In this document: positions 36,402 to 44,406 of the stretch, piece by piece
Numbering within the stretch: the first letter of the stretch is position 1
How the letters are laid out: each line of letters starts with the position of its first letter
Assembly (NCBI RefSeq): GCF_001623075.1
Contig: NZ_LMCF01000012.1
Coordinates: 248,001-312,000, forward strand
Direction: 5' to 3'
Source: Pseudovibrio sp. Ad37
GTDB lineage: Bacteria; Pseudomonadota; Alphaproteobacteria; Rhizobiales; Stappiaceae
Length of the DNA stretch: 64,000 nt
Translations under genes and position numbers: made by a program
The notes under the pieces: model-generated
What the model saw: only the letters and a program-made list of their open reading frames with translations
Told to the model about the DNA's origin: nothing
Databases searched by the model: none

Positions 36402-36962
36402 CTATCTTATCCCCGCCACGGCAAGGTGTGGTTGCTCTGCGGACTGTGCCAGCTTGAGTTCGAAATTTTGGGTCTCAATTTCGTCAGCCTCTCTGGAAGC
36501 GCAGGAATGCGTGCAGACAGAGGTTGGAACGAAGCCGTTCTTCATAAGAACGCGGAATGACGCAGGATTCTCCAAAAAAACGCACGCATCAACGTTCTCA
36601 ACGCAACGCTCATTTTGTAGATAGTTTACAACGGCTTGCACGGCTTCACTCATATAACCCCGCCGCCAGTAGTACTTTCCAAGCGCATAGCCCAAAGAAG
36701 CAGATTTGCCGATCCGGTGTGCACCAATGGACCCGATGAAGCCCGTACCATTATCAATCGCCCAAACCACATCCGAATTCAGATCATTAGAATGACTACA
36801 AGTGATAAACTCATGCGCCCACTCATTAGTGATCGGATGCGGAAAGCTGGCAGTCATCCGCGCCACATCAAAATCAGAAAACAGGAACCGCAGCCGAGGA
36901 TAATCATCCGGCTGAAGTGCTCTTAAAATCAAACGGTTGGTTTGTAATTCCGGAAAGATCAT
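36402..36962 (-). CDS. GNAT acetyltransferase, RimJ/RimL type (array member 6)
   Basis: 186 aa. It opens IFPELQTNRLILRALQ. Motif A reads YYWRRGYMSEAVQAVVNYLQ, so the first glycine of the usual GKG is replaced by arginine. Motif B NPASFRVLMKNGFV is normal. The ATG overlaps the member 7 stop (ATGA). Several cysteines in the C-terminal third (CVENVDACVF, VCTHSCAS) are unusual for the array. Confidence 0.88.
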   Translation of the reverse strand: MIFPELQTNRLILRALQPDDYPRLRFLFSDFDVARMTASFPHPITNEWAHEFITCSHSNDLNSDVVWAIDNGTGFIGSIGAHRIGKSASLGYALGKYYWRRGYMSEAVQAVVNYLQNERCVENVDACVFLENPASFRVLMKNGFVPTSVCTHSCASREADEIETQNFELKLAQSAEQPHLAVAGIR

Positions 36963-37525
36963 TGCGCTGCCTCCTGCGCTCTGGCTTGTTGTGCACTGAT
37001 GAAATCAAGCGGGGATATGAGGAACTCTTCTGTCGGATAATTGCCCGCGAGGCGTGCACGACTTCGTCCCTCATTCTGTCCGGTATGAACAAACCCAAGT
37101 TTTCGGATCAGTGCCTGAGATCCCGCATTGTCGCTAAAGGCATCGGCAAAGATGGAAGGCAACTCACGTTCCAGCAGCAAGTAACGGAGAACCTCACTAA
37201 CTGCCTCATACATAATGCCTTTTTTCCAATGCTCTTCTGCAAGCCAAAAGGCGAGTTCAGGTTTTCTGGAAAGTTGGCCAGCACCAACGCCACCAACCAC
37301 TTCCCCCTGCAGCTCAACGGCCCAGTTCACTCCATGGCCAAGGTCTCTGGGCATAAACCTTTGCAGAAAGACCTCAGCATCCGCTTTGGTATAAGGATAC
37401 GGAGCACTCGCCAGCATTCGCGTAACATTCTGATTTTGCAGCAGTTTAAGAATGCGAGGCGCATCCGTCTCTCTCCACTCCCGAAGTGTCAGACTGGCTG
37501 TTCTCAAACGAGGAAAAGTGGTCAT
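36959..37525 (-). CDS. GNAT acetyltransferase (array member 7, recent duplicate of member 8)
   Basis: 188 aa, aligning without gaps to member 8 with about three quarters identical residues (by-eye count, 48 differences). Motif A is altered to EHWKKGIMYEAVSEVLRYLL, losing the first glycine of GKG and the Y-x-S-E spacing; motif B is DNAGSQALIRKLGF. The divergence is concentrated in residues 39-66 and 84-92, the likely substrate side. ATGA overlaps at both ends. Confidence 0.88.
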   Translation of the reverse strand: MTTFPRLRTASLTLREWRETDAPRILKLLQNQNVTRMLASAPYPYTKADAEVFLQRFMPRDLGHGVNWAVELQGEVVGGVGAGQLSRKPELAFWLAEEHWKKGIMYEAVSEVLRYLLLERELPSIFADAFSDNAGSQALIRKLGFVHTGQNEGRSRARLAGNYPTEEFLISPLDFISAQQARAQEAAQ

Positions 37526-38088
37526 TGTGCTGCCTCCTGCACTCTGAGCTGTTGTGCTGCGATGAAATCAAGCGGGGATATGGCGAACTCTTCTGTAGGA
37601 TAATCCCCGGCAAGGCGGGCCATGCTGCTCCCCATTCCTTGCCCGGTATGAACAAAGCCAAGCTTACGCATCAGGGCTTGAGACCCTTTGTTATCGCTGA
37701 ATGCATCTACAACGATTTTGGGGTACTCGCGTTCAAGAAGAAGGTAGCGCAAAGCTTCGCTAGCGGCCTCAAACATAATGCCTTTTTGCCAATGTTCTTC
37801 AGCAAGCCACCAACCCATGTCTGGTGTTTTATCAAGCGGTCCGGCTCCAATACCACCAACCACTTCTCCTTTAAGCTCGACTGCCCAATTCAAAACTTCA
37901 TTCAAATTGTGAGGCATAGCCTTATGCAAAAAGGCCTGGGCATCTGCCTTTGTAAAGGGATGTGGCTTGGAGGTTAGCATGCGTGTAATATTCTGATTTT
38001 GAAAGAGTTTTAGCGCGCGGGGTGCATCCGTTTCTCGCCATTCCCGCAGTGTCAGGCTGGTCGTTCTCAAACGAGGAAAGGTGGTCAT
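37522..38088 (-). CDS. GNAT acetyltransferase (array member 8, recent duplicate of member 7)
   Basis: 188 aa, the sister copy of member 7. Identical stretches include TLREWRETDAPR, RKLGFVHTGQ and ISPLDFI. Motif A is EHWQKGIMFEAASEALRYLL. Its start overlaps the member 9 stop and its stop overlaps the member 7 start by 4 nt, so the duplication kept the coupled layout. Confidence 0.88.
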   Translation of the reverse strand: MTTFPRLRTTSLTLREWRETDAPRALKLFQNQNITRMLTSKPHPFTKADAQAFLHKAMPHNLNEVLNWAVELKGEVVGGIGAGPLDKTPDMGWWLAEEHWQKGIMFEAASEALRYLLLEREYPKIVVDAFSDNKGSQALMRKLGFVHTGQGMGSSMARLAGDYPTEEFAISPLDFIAAQQLRVQEAAQ

Positions 38089-38675
38089 AGCGCTGCTCCC
38101 ATCATCACATGCGCATCACCATGCAACGCCTCAAACCGATCCCGCGGCAGATGCATGATGATATTCTCAACGTCTTGTTGCAAAGGTTTAGAGTACCGAA
38201 GGCAAACACCAGCAGGCTCAAAGCCTAGCTTTTTCAATACCTTCTGAGAGGAATAGTTCGTCGCAAACACACGAGCGGCGAAGGTGTCACATGCAGCGCG
38301 CGCAAAGCCCCAATGCAGCGCAGCAACACATGCTTCAGTGATATACCCTTGGCCATGTGCGGCTTCGGAAAGCCAATAGCCAATGGTTGGCAGTTCCGGG
38401 AACTCTTTGAGATCACCGGGTTTTTGGACTTCAACGCCGCCTATAAGCTGTCCGTTACAGTCGATGGCAAACGGAAATGAGTCCGTTTTGGCATTTGCAA
38501 GGCACGCCTGTTCTATAAAGGCTTCGGCTTCCATCATGGTTGGAGGCCACGTTAACCCGGTGAGCCAGCGTGCTATTTCATAGTTAGAAGGTCCGATCTC
38601 CCAAAAGCGAGGGAGATCGTCAGATTGGAATGGGCGCAGTTGCAGCCTTTGGGTATCTATAGTTGTGGTGAGCAT
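38085..38675 (-). CDS. GNAT acetyltransferase, RimJ/RimL type (array member 9)
   Basis: 196 aa, a more divergent member. It opens TIDTQRLQLRPFQSDDLPRF. Motif A is AAHGQGYITEACVAALHWGF, with the classic G-Q-G-Y, and motif B is NYSSQKVLKKLGFE. An insertion near residues 80-90 (QKPGDLKEFPELP) is not seen in the others. It is the first gene of the coupled run; a 234-bp gap before it may hold the run's promoter. Confidence 0.9.
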   Translation of the reverse strand: MLTTTIDTQRLQLRPFQSDDLPRFWEIGPSNYEIARWLTGLTWPPTMMEAEAFIEQACLANAKTDSFPFAIDCNGQLIGGVEVQKPGDLKEFPELPTIGYWLSEAAHGQGYITEACVAALHWGFARAACDTFAARVFATNYSSQKVLKKLGFEPAGVCLRYSKPLQQDVENIIMHLPRDRFEALHGDAHVMMGAAL

Positions 38676-38869
38676 TGTAAAAGGCCTTGTAAATCAAACT
38701 CATGTTTCTCTAATCGTTCGTTGGAGTAGGTAAGTGAGGGTAAAACGCAGCATGGCCTCGATGACCTGGATTGCAGACAGAGCGACTGCATCAGGATCAG
38801 GTAAAAGCCTGCTGGTTTTGTGTGGTTGAGGGTAAGCCGTCACAGCCAAACAACAATCACGCTGCCGAA

Positions 38870-38896
38870 AGCAGGTTGCTGTCATTGCAACCTGCT
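38870..38896 (-). terminator. Hairpin after array member 10
   Basis: A perfect 10-bp stem AGCAGGTTGC/GCAACCTGCT with a 7-nt loop, 13 bp after the stop of member 10 and followed by TTTC on the minus strand. It probably ends that transcript ahead of member 9. Confidence 0.55.
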
Positions 38897-38909
38897 GATC
38901 TGGCATCAC

Positions 38910-39515
38910 TTAACCAGCAGAGCCCCATCGCGTATTCGCGATCCATTGGCTGCGGGTCAGTGTAAAGCGTGTGGCATCCACCACGGCCATAGCGCCGAGA
39001 GAATGCAGCTTTGTCGTTCCGTCCTGCTTAAAGCCGCACTTGGTCAGCACGCGGTGCGAGGCAGGATTGCTCACGCGACAAGAAGCGGAGAGCTCCTTAA
39101 CACCATTAGCAAACGCGAATTCGATAACAGACTGAACAGCTTCTGTCGCATATCCCTGGTTCCAGAATGGCTCGCCCACCCAATAACCCAGGTGCACAGC
39201 ACCAAAGTCTTCGGCAAGCGGGTTGAAACCGATAGCGCCAATAATACGGCCAGTGTTCTTCATGCGGATCGCGAACGTCGCCTGAGATGGCAACTGCACA
39301 TCACACCGTTTCACGAGCGCTTTAGCGTCTTCATACGTGAAGGGATGAGGCATGTTCGTCAGTTTCTCAGCGATCCGACGGTTGTTGGCTAAAAACAGGA
39401 TGTCAGCCAAATCATCCTTGCGCGCTCGGTCGATGACAAGACGCGCGGTGTCCTGCGGCGACCCGGCCGCAATGCAACTGCTTTCTTCTGGGATTTCTTC
39501 GTATTCAACTACCAT
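38910..39515 (-). CDS. GNAT acetyltransferase, RimJ/RimL type (array member 10)
   Basis: 201 aa with a 25-residue N-terminal extension before ARLVIDRARKDDLADI. Motif A is WNQGYATEAVQSVIEFAF and motif B NPASHRVLTKCGFK. It is the member nearest rpmA and separate from the coupled run, with its own hairpin downstream. It may represent the ancestral single GNAT gene that sits beside rpmA in related genomes; this is inference. Confidence 0.9.
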   Translation of the reverse strand: MVVEYEEIPEESSCIAAGSPQDTARLVIDRARKDDLADILFLANNRRIAEKLTNMPHPFTYEDAKALVKRCDVQLPSQATFAIRMKNTGRIIGAIGFNPLAEDFGAVHLGYWVGEPFWNQGYATEAVQSVIEFAFANGVKELSASCRVSNPASHRVLTKCGFKQDGTTKLHSLGAMAVVDATRFTLTRSQWIANTRWGSAG

Positions 39516-39553
39516 GGTTTTAACTCCGGTCTACTGCCCATCCCACTGGACAA

Positions 39554-39591
39554 AGAAAAAGGAAAGATGGCGTCCCATCTCCCCTTTTTCT
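39554..39591 (-). terminator. Terminator of the rplU-rpmA transcript
   Basis: A 17-bp stem (39554-39570 with 39575-39591, two wobbles) and a 4-nt loop, with T-rich flanks on both strands. On the minus strand it ends rplU-rpmA before the GNAT genes. Confidence 0.8.
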
Positions 39592-39671
39592 GATCTTTCG
39601 ATCTGAACCGGATTTTTCCAAATCCGTCGGGGTCTGATGAGACGCCGACGATTTGGATTATCACGTCAGCG

Positions 39672-39941
39672 TTACTCGGCGGCGAGTGCCACCGGCATCA
39701 CATTAATAAATGTTCGGCCATTGCGTTTTTCTTCGAATGCAACTTTGCCTTCGACGGTCGCAAAAATGGTATGGTCTTTACCAATGCCAACACCTGCGCC
39801 TGGGTGCCACTTAGTGCCACGCTGACGTGCAATGATGTTGCCAGGAATCACGGCTTCGCCGCCGAACTTCTTGATACCAAGGCGACGACCAGCTGAGTCG
39901 CGACCGTTGCGGGATGAACCGCCAGCTTTTTTATGAGCCAT
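39672..39941 (-). CDS. rpmA: 50S ribosomal protein L27
   Basis: 89 aa, bL27. The N-terminus [18 protein letters not shown] reaches the peptidyl transferase centre, and there is no cleaved prepeptide as in Firmicutes. [17 protein letters not shown] is the conserved core. It is 46 bp downstream of rplU on the same transcript. Confidence 0.98.
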   Translation of the reverse strand: MAHKKAGGSSRNGRDSAGRRLGIKKFGGEAVIPGNIIARQRGTKWHPGAGVGIGKDHTIFATVEGKVAFEEKRNGRTFINVMPVALAAE

Positions 39942-39987
39942 AACGAAGTACTCCTCGTTTAATCTCTAGGACAGAAACTTGCGCGAA

Positions 39988-40563
39988 TTACTTCGCTGCG
40001 AGTTCCTTAGCCTGTGCAACCCAGTTATCACGTTCGAAGCGGCCTTTAGTGCCAGTTTCTTCTTCAACGCGGGCGATGTCTTCAGCAGAAAGAACTGCGA
40101 TTTGTGCGTAGGTAGAGATACCTGCAGCATTCAGCTTTTTCTCAATTGCTGGGCCAAGACCCTGCAATTTTTTCAGATCGTCGGAACCTTCAGCAGCTGG
40201 TGCAGCGGCAGCTTTCTTAGGAGCGGCGGCTTTTTTAGCTGGCTTAGCGCCACTGGTCAGGATGTCGGTGATTTTCACAGTAGTGAAAGCCTGACGATGA
40301 CCATTACGACGACGGGAGTTCTGACGACGACGTTTTTTGAAGATGATGATCTTACGATCACGACCCTGCTCAACAACCTCAGCTACAACAGAAGCGCCTT
40401 CAACGGTTGGTGCACCAATAGTGGTTTCAGCATCTGAACCAACCATGAGAACTTCGTCAAAAGTTACTGTTTCACCAGCTTCGGCAGAAACTTTTTCGAT
40501 CTTCAGAAGATCGTCAGCAGCAACAGTGTACTGTTTACCGCCTGTTTTGATGACTGCGAACAT
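39988..40563 (-). CDS. rplU: 50S ribosomal protein L21 with C-terminal helix-hairpin-helix tail
   Basis: 191 aa from the ATG at 40563 ([14 protein letters not shown]). Residues 1-103 are standard bL21, which binds 23S rRNA. There follows an Ala/Lys/Pro-rich linker (about 108-130) and a helix-hairpin-helix domain ([20 protein letters not shown] then [18 protein letters not shown]). The extended form recurs in alphaproteobacteria; the role of the tail is unknown. A strong promoter lies about 200 bp upstream, leaving a structured leader. Confidence 0.95.
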   Translation of the reverse strand: MFAVIKTGGKQYTVAADDLLKIEKVSAEAGETVTFDEVLMVGSDAETTIGAPTVEGASVVAEVVEQGRDRKIIIFKKRRRQNSRRRNGHRQAFTTVKITDILTSGAKPAKKAAAPKKAAAAPAAEGSDDLKKLQGLGPAIEKKLNAAGISTYAQIAVLSAEDIARVEEETGTKGRFERDNWVAQAKELAAK

Positions 40564-40763
40564 GCGCATGTCCTTCTTATCTAAGCGCACCCTTTGGCGT
40601 CGCAGCAAACTGCGAACTTTGTCGACCGTTTCCTTTATGCTCTAGGAACGTCCCCTTTCGGGGAGATCGACCGCAAACTCTGGAAAAAACCAGAAGGCGG
40701 TTTCGATGTCTTGCCTCGGACAGCGCGAAAACACGGGTTTCCCCGCAATTTATGAGCTGCTGG

Positions 40764-40791
40764 AATATACGCAGGCATTCTGGAATGTCAA
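40764..40791 (-). promoter_or_regulatory. Sigma-70 promoter of rplU-rpmA
   Basis: On the minus strand TTGACA (40791-40786), a 16-bp spacer and TATATT (40769-40764): a perfect -35 and a one-mismatch -10. Confidence 0.75.
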
Positions 40792-41092
40792 CTCAGAATC
40801 TCAGCATTTTATTTGAACTTTGCGGAGAACGATCGCTCGTCAACAAAGGCGCAGTTAGCCCCCTTCTTTAGTCTGGCGGCTGATATAGCTAAAGCTCCTC
40901 AGAATAGGGAAAGTCAGGCCTAGTATGGGCAAGATTGCAAGGACTCTGTGAGCTGGCAATAGGTTTGAGGAAAGAAAACGCGGCTCCAGCAGAAATGAGC
41001 GAAACATCAATCTTTTGCTGAATAATTCAGACAACTATTCTATTTAAAGGGGATATGTAGCTGAAAGAAAAACAAAACCGCCATATTGAAGT

Positions 41093-41123
41093 TGAGCCGT
41101 CCAGCAGTGTTCCGGACGGCTCA
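41093..41123 (-). terminator. Hairpin after SH3-domain gene
   Basis: A perfect 10-bp stem TGAGCCGTCC/GGACGGCTCA with an 11-nt loop, 41 bp downstream of the SH3-gene stop. The T-run follows only further on, so it is a moderate terminator. Confidence 0.5.
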
Positions 41124-41164
41124 TATATGTTGGTTTTCGAATCCTTCTCAGCAGATTCCATAGG

Positions 41165-41512
41165 CTAGTTCGTGATGTAACTGACAGGAACCAAGTTATA
41201 GTGTTGGCCTGTACTAAGGTGAACGCCGTCTTTGTGGATGTAGCGCGCATTCACATAGCCGTCGACACCGTTGTAGGAGACGGCGCACCAGCGCCAGTCG
41301 CTTTGACAGGATTTGACCATCACGGTTGAGCCAGGCCTCAAGACTCTCACTACATTGTAACTGGTAGAGGGTCCCTGGCGCAGGTTAAGCCAGTAGTCAC
41401 TCGTCGTGTTTGCTGACGTCAAAGTCTTGACAAGAGCTTGAGAGGTGACTGGCAAGGCAACAAATGACCCTGCGAGGATTAAGGCACACATCAGGTTGGT
41501 TAACTTAGGCAT
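41165..41512 (-). CDS. Exported SH3b-domain protein
   Basis: 115 aa from the ATG at 41512, with AAGGG 7 nt upstream. The signal peptide MPKLTNLMCALILAGSFVAL..SQA is cleaved near residue 27. One bacterial SH3 domain follows (YWLNLRQGPSTSYNVVRVL, VDGYVNARYI), which binds cell-wall peptides in other proteins. There is a pair of cysteines (SCQSDWRWCAV) within the domain. The specific function is unknown. It is divergent from the chemoreceptor, sharing an upstream region with an FNR-type box. Confidence 0.8.
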   Translation of the reverse strand: MPKLTNLMCALILAGSFVALPVTSQALVKTLTSANTTSDYWLNLRQGPSTSYNVVRVLRPGSTVMVKSCQSDWRWCAVSYNGVDGYVNARYIHKDGVHLSTGQHYNLVPVSYITN

Positions 41513-42146
41513 ATCAATTCCCTTCATGGCCGTTTTGAGTTTTGTTGGCCGCAAAAAGCGAGTGATGCTGCATCTGAAAAATAACCTAACTTAATTTGAT
41601 AATGTAAACAATCGTGTTTTTAGTTCACTATTTGCAATCGGCATACTATATATTTCTTCTTCGAGAATAATGACTGTAAATATGTAGTATTGTTTTTGTT
41701 TTTATTATGGCTAACTGGTGAGGGCATCTGTATGCAAACTGGTTAAGGCGCATTCAATAGATGCAAAGCCCCTTTCAGAATCACTAGCGATACCCCGACA
41801 AATGCGCTCAGGGAATGTGACAGAAAAACACTTTTTGATTGATATAGATCAAAGTCAGTTGAGTGCGTATCTTTGAATACTGAGGATGTTTTCGTTTTAA
41901 TTATAATCTTTAGTATAGGCGTGGCAATAAAATACTACGTCAGAATACCTACAACACTAGGTTTCAATCTTTATTTGATATCAAGTTTAAGGATCGATAA
42001 ACCTTCGCACTCCAACATCTGGTTAAAGTGATTTGTACATGTTCTGAGCAGGTGCTTTAGGAACTTCAGGCACCTACGGGGCATGTAACAAACACGCGAT
42101 TGTTGATATCAAGTTATTTAAACCGCATACGAGCGGGGAGCATAAA
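41513..42146. other. AT-rich divergent regulatory region
   Basis: 634 bases between the SH3 gene and the chemoreceptor, clearly AT-richer than the surroundings. It contains a perfect FNR-type box at 41839-41852. No ORF with start and ribosome site was seen. The last bases hold the GGGGAG ribosome site of the chemoreceptor. Confidence 0.5.
41839..41852. promoter_or_regulatory. FNR/Dnr-type box TTGAT-N4-ATCAA
   Basis: An exact match to the consensus for CRP/FNR-family anaerobic regulators, TTGAT-ATAG-ATCAA. It lies about 295 bp before the chemoreceptor ATG and about 327 bp before the SH3 gene ATG on the other strand, so it could serve either, by activation or repression. Confidence 0.65.
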
Positions 42147-44141
42147 ATGCGCATTCCAAAGTTCGCCTGGATATACTCCGTCGTAACTAGAGTTACAGCT
42201 CTTGGGTTGTTGCCGATACTTGTGCTGGGTGGGGCCCTGATTTCCCTCTCCCAAATGAACAGCCAGAATGCTGAGTTTCAAAAAAATACGCAGACCTATA
42301 ACCAGCTGATGCAAAATGCTCAGGCGATTAGTGCTGCAGTGGATCGTATGCGCGCAATTGGTGGTGAGTTTTTGCTTCATCCAAAAGCAGAGGCATCTGA
42401 CATTGCAGCAGGTGCCCGTGAGCGTGTTGTTGTATTGGTAGAAGAAACACGTGAACTGAATGTCTCAGGCATTGAGGACGAACTCTACGATAACCTGGAA
42501 GGCTATGCCTACGGGTTTTCAGAGACGTTTGGCGCAGTGGTTGAAGCAACACTAGAACGTGGCACCAGCTCAGATGGAGGTCTCATTTCAGTCCTTCAGG
42601 GGGCTAGTTCCACAATGCAGCTCGAAATTAATAAGGCACGCCGGAAACTGAACGTCAGCAAAGACACACATCGTGTCGCTGGTTTGCTAAAAGATCTTCA
42701 GGCCATGGAATGGACCATTGGCGTTGACGGGTATGAAATTGAAAAGAGTACCTTCAAAAGCCGCATCGAGCAGTTTGGCATGGTCATTCAAACAGCGAAA
42801 ATGCCAGAAGAAACATCTCAGGTAGTGAGCGAGCTCTGGGCAACCTACACAGAGACACTGGAGCAGATTGAAACTCTGAATGCTGACATTCAGGAGGAAA
42901 TGGTCTTCGCTCTGGAACAACTGGACGAGATGATCCCAGCTGCACAACAGCTCAATGATTTTGGTGCGGCAGGTGAATCCGAAGCAACTGCGCTTCATAA
43001 TGAGGCATCAGCTGCAAGCATGCAGCGCTTCTTGTTGCAAGCTGGCGCTATGGGCATTATCGGCCTGATGATTGCGGGCTACATTGCATGGCGCATCTCT
43101 CGCCCGTTGGCGAACCTGCATACGGCCATGGGCGTTCTGGCAAAAGGGGATGTCTCAATCAATATCGAAGGCACCAAAGGCCGGGATGAGTTCGCGAAAA
43201 TGGCGAAGATTCTGGAAGTTTTCCGTGCCAACGCCATTGAGCGAAATCAGCTGAACGGTGAGCGCGATGAAGACAACAAGCGTCGTCAGGAACGTGAGCA
43301 GAAAGTTGCTCTTCTGGTGCGAGAGTTTGAAAAAGCAGCAACGGCTGCAGGCGATGGTTTTAATTCCGCGATCCAGTCTTTGCATGAAGCCTCCTTCGCT
43401 TTGAATGTCACTGTCGAAAGTGTCTCTGATAAAGCTGGTAAAGCAGGTGATGCGGTCAGCCACGCATCTACATCAGTGGCAACAGTGGCATCTGCCAGCG
43501 AGGAAATGTCTCTTTCCATTAAGGAAGTCGCGTCTGAAGCGGTGAACTCCAAAGACGTTGCCGATGAAGTCGGTGGGCTTGTCATCAACACGTCCAAGAC
43601 AATTCAGGAGCTGGCTGAAACTGCATCCCGTATTGGAAAAGTTGTTAGCTTGATCAAGGATATCGCAGACCAGACCAACCTTCTTGCTCTCAACGCCACC
43701 ATCGAGGCGGCGCGTGCTGGCGAGATGGGCAAAGGCTTTGCAGTTGTGGCCTCTGAGGTGAAGCATCTGGCAAACCAGACCACCACGGCTACGGAAGAAA
43801 TCTCGCAGCAGATCCATGCGATCCAGCAGGTGTCTACTGATGCCGTTGGCTCCATTGAAAAAGTGACGAGCATGATGGAGAAGCTATCCACCAGCTCTTC
43901 AGCAGTGGCAGCGGCTGTAGAACAGCAGTCTGTAACTGTTGGTGAAATCGCGCGTTCTGTGACCGATGCTTCTGATCAGTCTCGTATTGGTGAGTCCGAA
44001 ATGGGGGAAGTTGCCAGCACTATCGAAAACTCCACCAAAACGGCAGAAGACATCAACAATCAGGCAGACAGCATCTCTGAAGAAGCTGATCAGTTTAACC
44101 GCTCGATCAAAGCCTTCCTTGAAAACGTTCAAGCCGCATAA
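42147..44141 (+). CDS. Methyl-accepting chemotaxis protein
   Basis: 664 aa chemoreceptor. TM1 spans about residues 15-36, an approximately 255-residue mostly helical periplasmic sensor 37-290, TM2 292-313 (LQAGAMGIIGLMIAGYIAW), HAMP 313-365, and the signalling domain follows with hairpin tip DQTNLLALNATIEAARAGE near 510. The periplasmic part has no PAS/Cache hallmark and looks like a helical-bundle sensor. The ligand is unknown. It is monocistronic, with a terminator after it and an FNR-type box upstream, which hints at oxygen- or nitrate-linked expression. Confidence 0.95.
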   Translation: MRIPKFAWIYSVVTRVTALGLLPILVLGGALISLSQMNSQNAEFQKNTQTYNQLMQNAQAISAAVDRMRAIGGEFLLHPKAEASDIAAGARERVVVLVEETRELNVSGIEDELYDNLEGYAYGFSETFGAVVEATLERGTSSDGGLISVLQGASSTMQLEINKARRKLNVSKDTHRVAGLLKDLQAMEWTIGVDGYEIEKSTFKSRIEQFGMVIQTAKMPEETSQVVSELWATYTETLEQIETLNADIQEEMVFALEQLDEMIPAAQQLNDFGAAGESEATALHNEASAASMQRFLLQAGAMGIIGLMIAGYIAWRISRPLANLHTAMGVLAKGDVSINIEGTKGRDEFAKMAKILEVFRANAIERNQLNGERDEDNKRRQEREQKVALLVREFEKAATAAGDGFNSAIQSLHEASFALNVTVESVSDKAGKAGDAVSHASTSVATVASASEEMSLSIKEVASEAVNSKDVADEVGGLVINTSKTIQELAETASRIGKVVSLIKDIADQTNLLALNATIEAARAGEMGKGFAVVASEVKHLANQTTTATEEISQQIHAIQQVSTDAVGSIEKVTSMMEKLSTSSSAVAAAVEQQSVTVGEIARSVTDASDQSRIGESEMGEVASTIENSTKTAEDINNQADSISEEADQFNRSIKAFLENVQAA

Positions 44142-44166
44142 CCCTCCAGAAATGGACAGTCATTTC

Positions 44167-44196
44167 AACGCAGTGGGTTCGCTCACTGCGTTTTTT
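44167..44196 (+). terminator. Terminator after chemoreceptor gene
   Basis: The 9-bp stem AACGCAGTG/CACTGCGTT followed by T-rich sequence. Confidence 0.88.
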
Positions 44197-44250
44197 ATTG
44201 GGAGGTGACGCGTGAGCTGTGAGTTATCTGCGGTATAGCGGTCGCAGGGC

Positions 44251-44279
44251 TTGCCGAAGGGAAAGCTTCTTTATATGGT
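44251..44279 (+). promoter_or_regulatory. Probable promoter of tRNA-Ser
   Basis: TTGCCG and TATGGT with a 17-bp spacer, ending 30 bp before the tRNA. Moderate match. Confidence 0.4.
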
Positions 44280-44308
44280 CCCGCAATCCTCACCACGAGG
44301 ATCAATTA

Positions 44309-44398
44309 GGAGAGTTGCCGGAGTGGTCGAACGGGGCGGTCTCGAAAACCGTTGAGCACGCAAGTGTTCCGAGGGTTCGAATCCCTCACTCTCCGCCA
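44309..44398 (+). tRNA. tRNA-Ser (anticodon CGA)
   Basis: 90 nt with encoded CCA. The acceptor stem GGAGAGT/ACTCTCC, the long variable arm (TTGAGCACGCAAGTGTTCCGA region), the T-loop GGTTCGAATCC and the anticodon loop CTCGAAA give CGA, reading UCG. Confidence 0.97.
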
Positions 44399-44406
44399 TT
44401 TGCTCT

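Larger units (their letters stand above)
40564..41164. other. rplU leader and upstream intergenic region
   Basis: 601 bases without a gene. The 190-nt rplU leader (40564-40757, minus strand) contains several compact stem-loops: CGGG/CCCG near 40733-40744, CTGG/CCAG around a T6 loop near 40680-40693, CCCC/GGGG near 40650-40663 and CGCAG/CTGCG near 40600-40614. This could be a ribosomal-protein autoregulatory leader. The remaining part, up to the SH3-gene hairpin at 41093, shows no feature. Confidence 0.45.

Noticed and set aside
29998-39515. GNAT array as a mobile island or integron cassette array
   Set aside because: No integrase, attC-like repeats, terminal repeats or composition break was seen; genes are tightly coupled, unlike integron cassettes.
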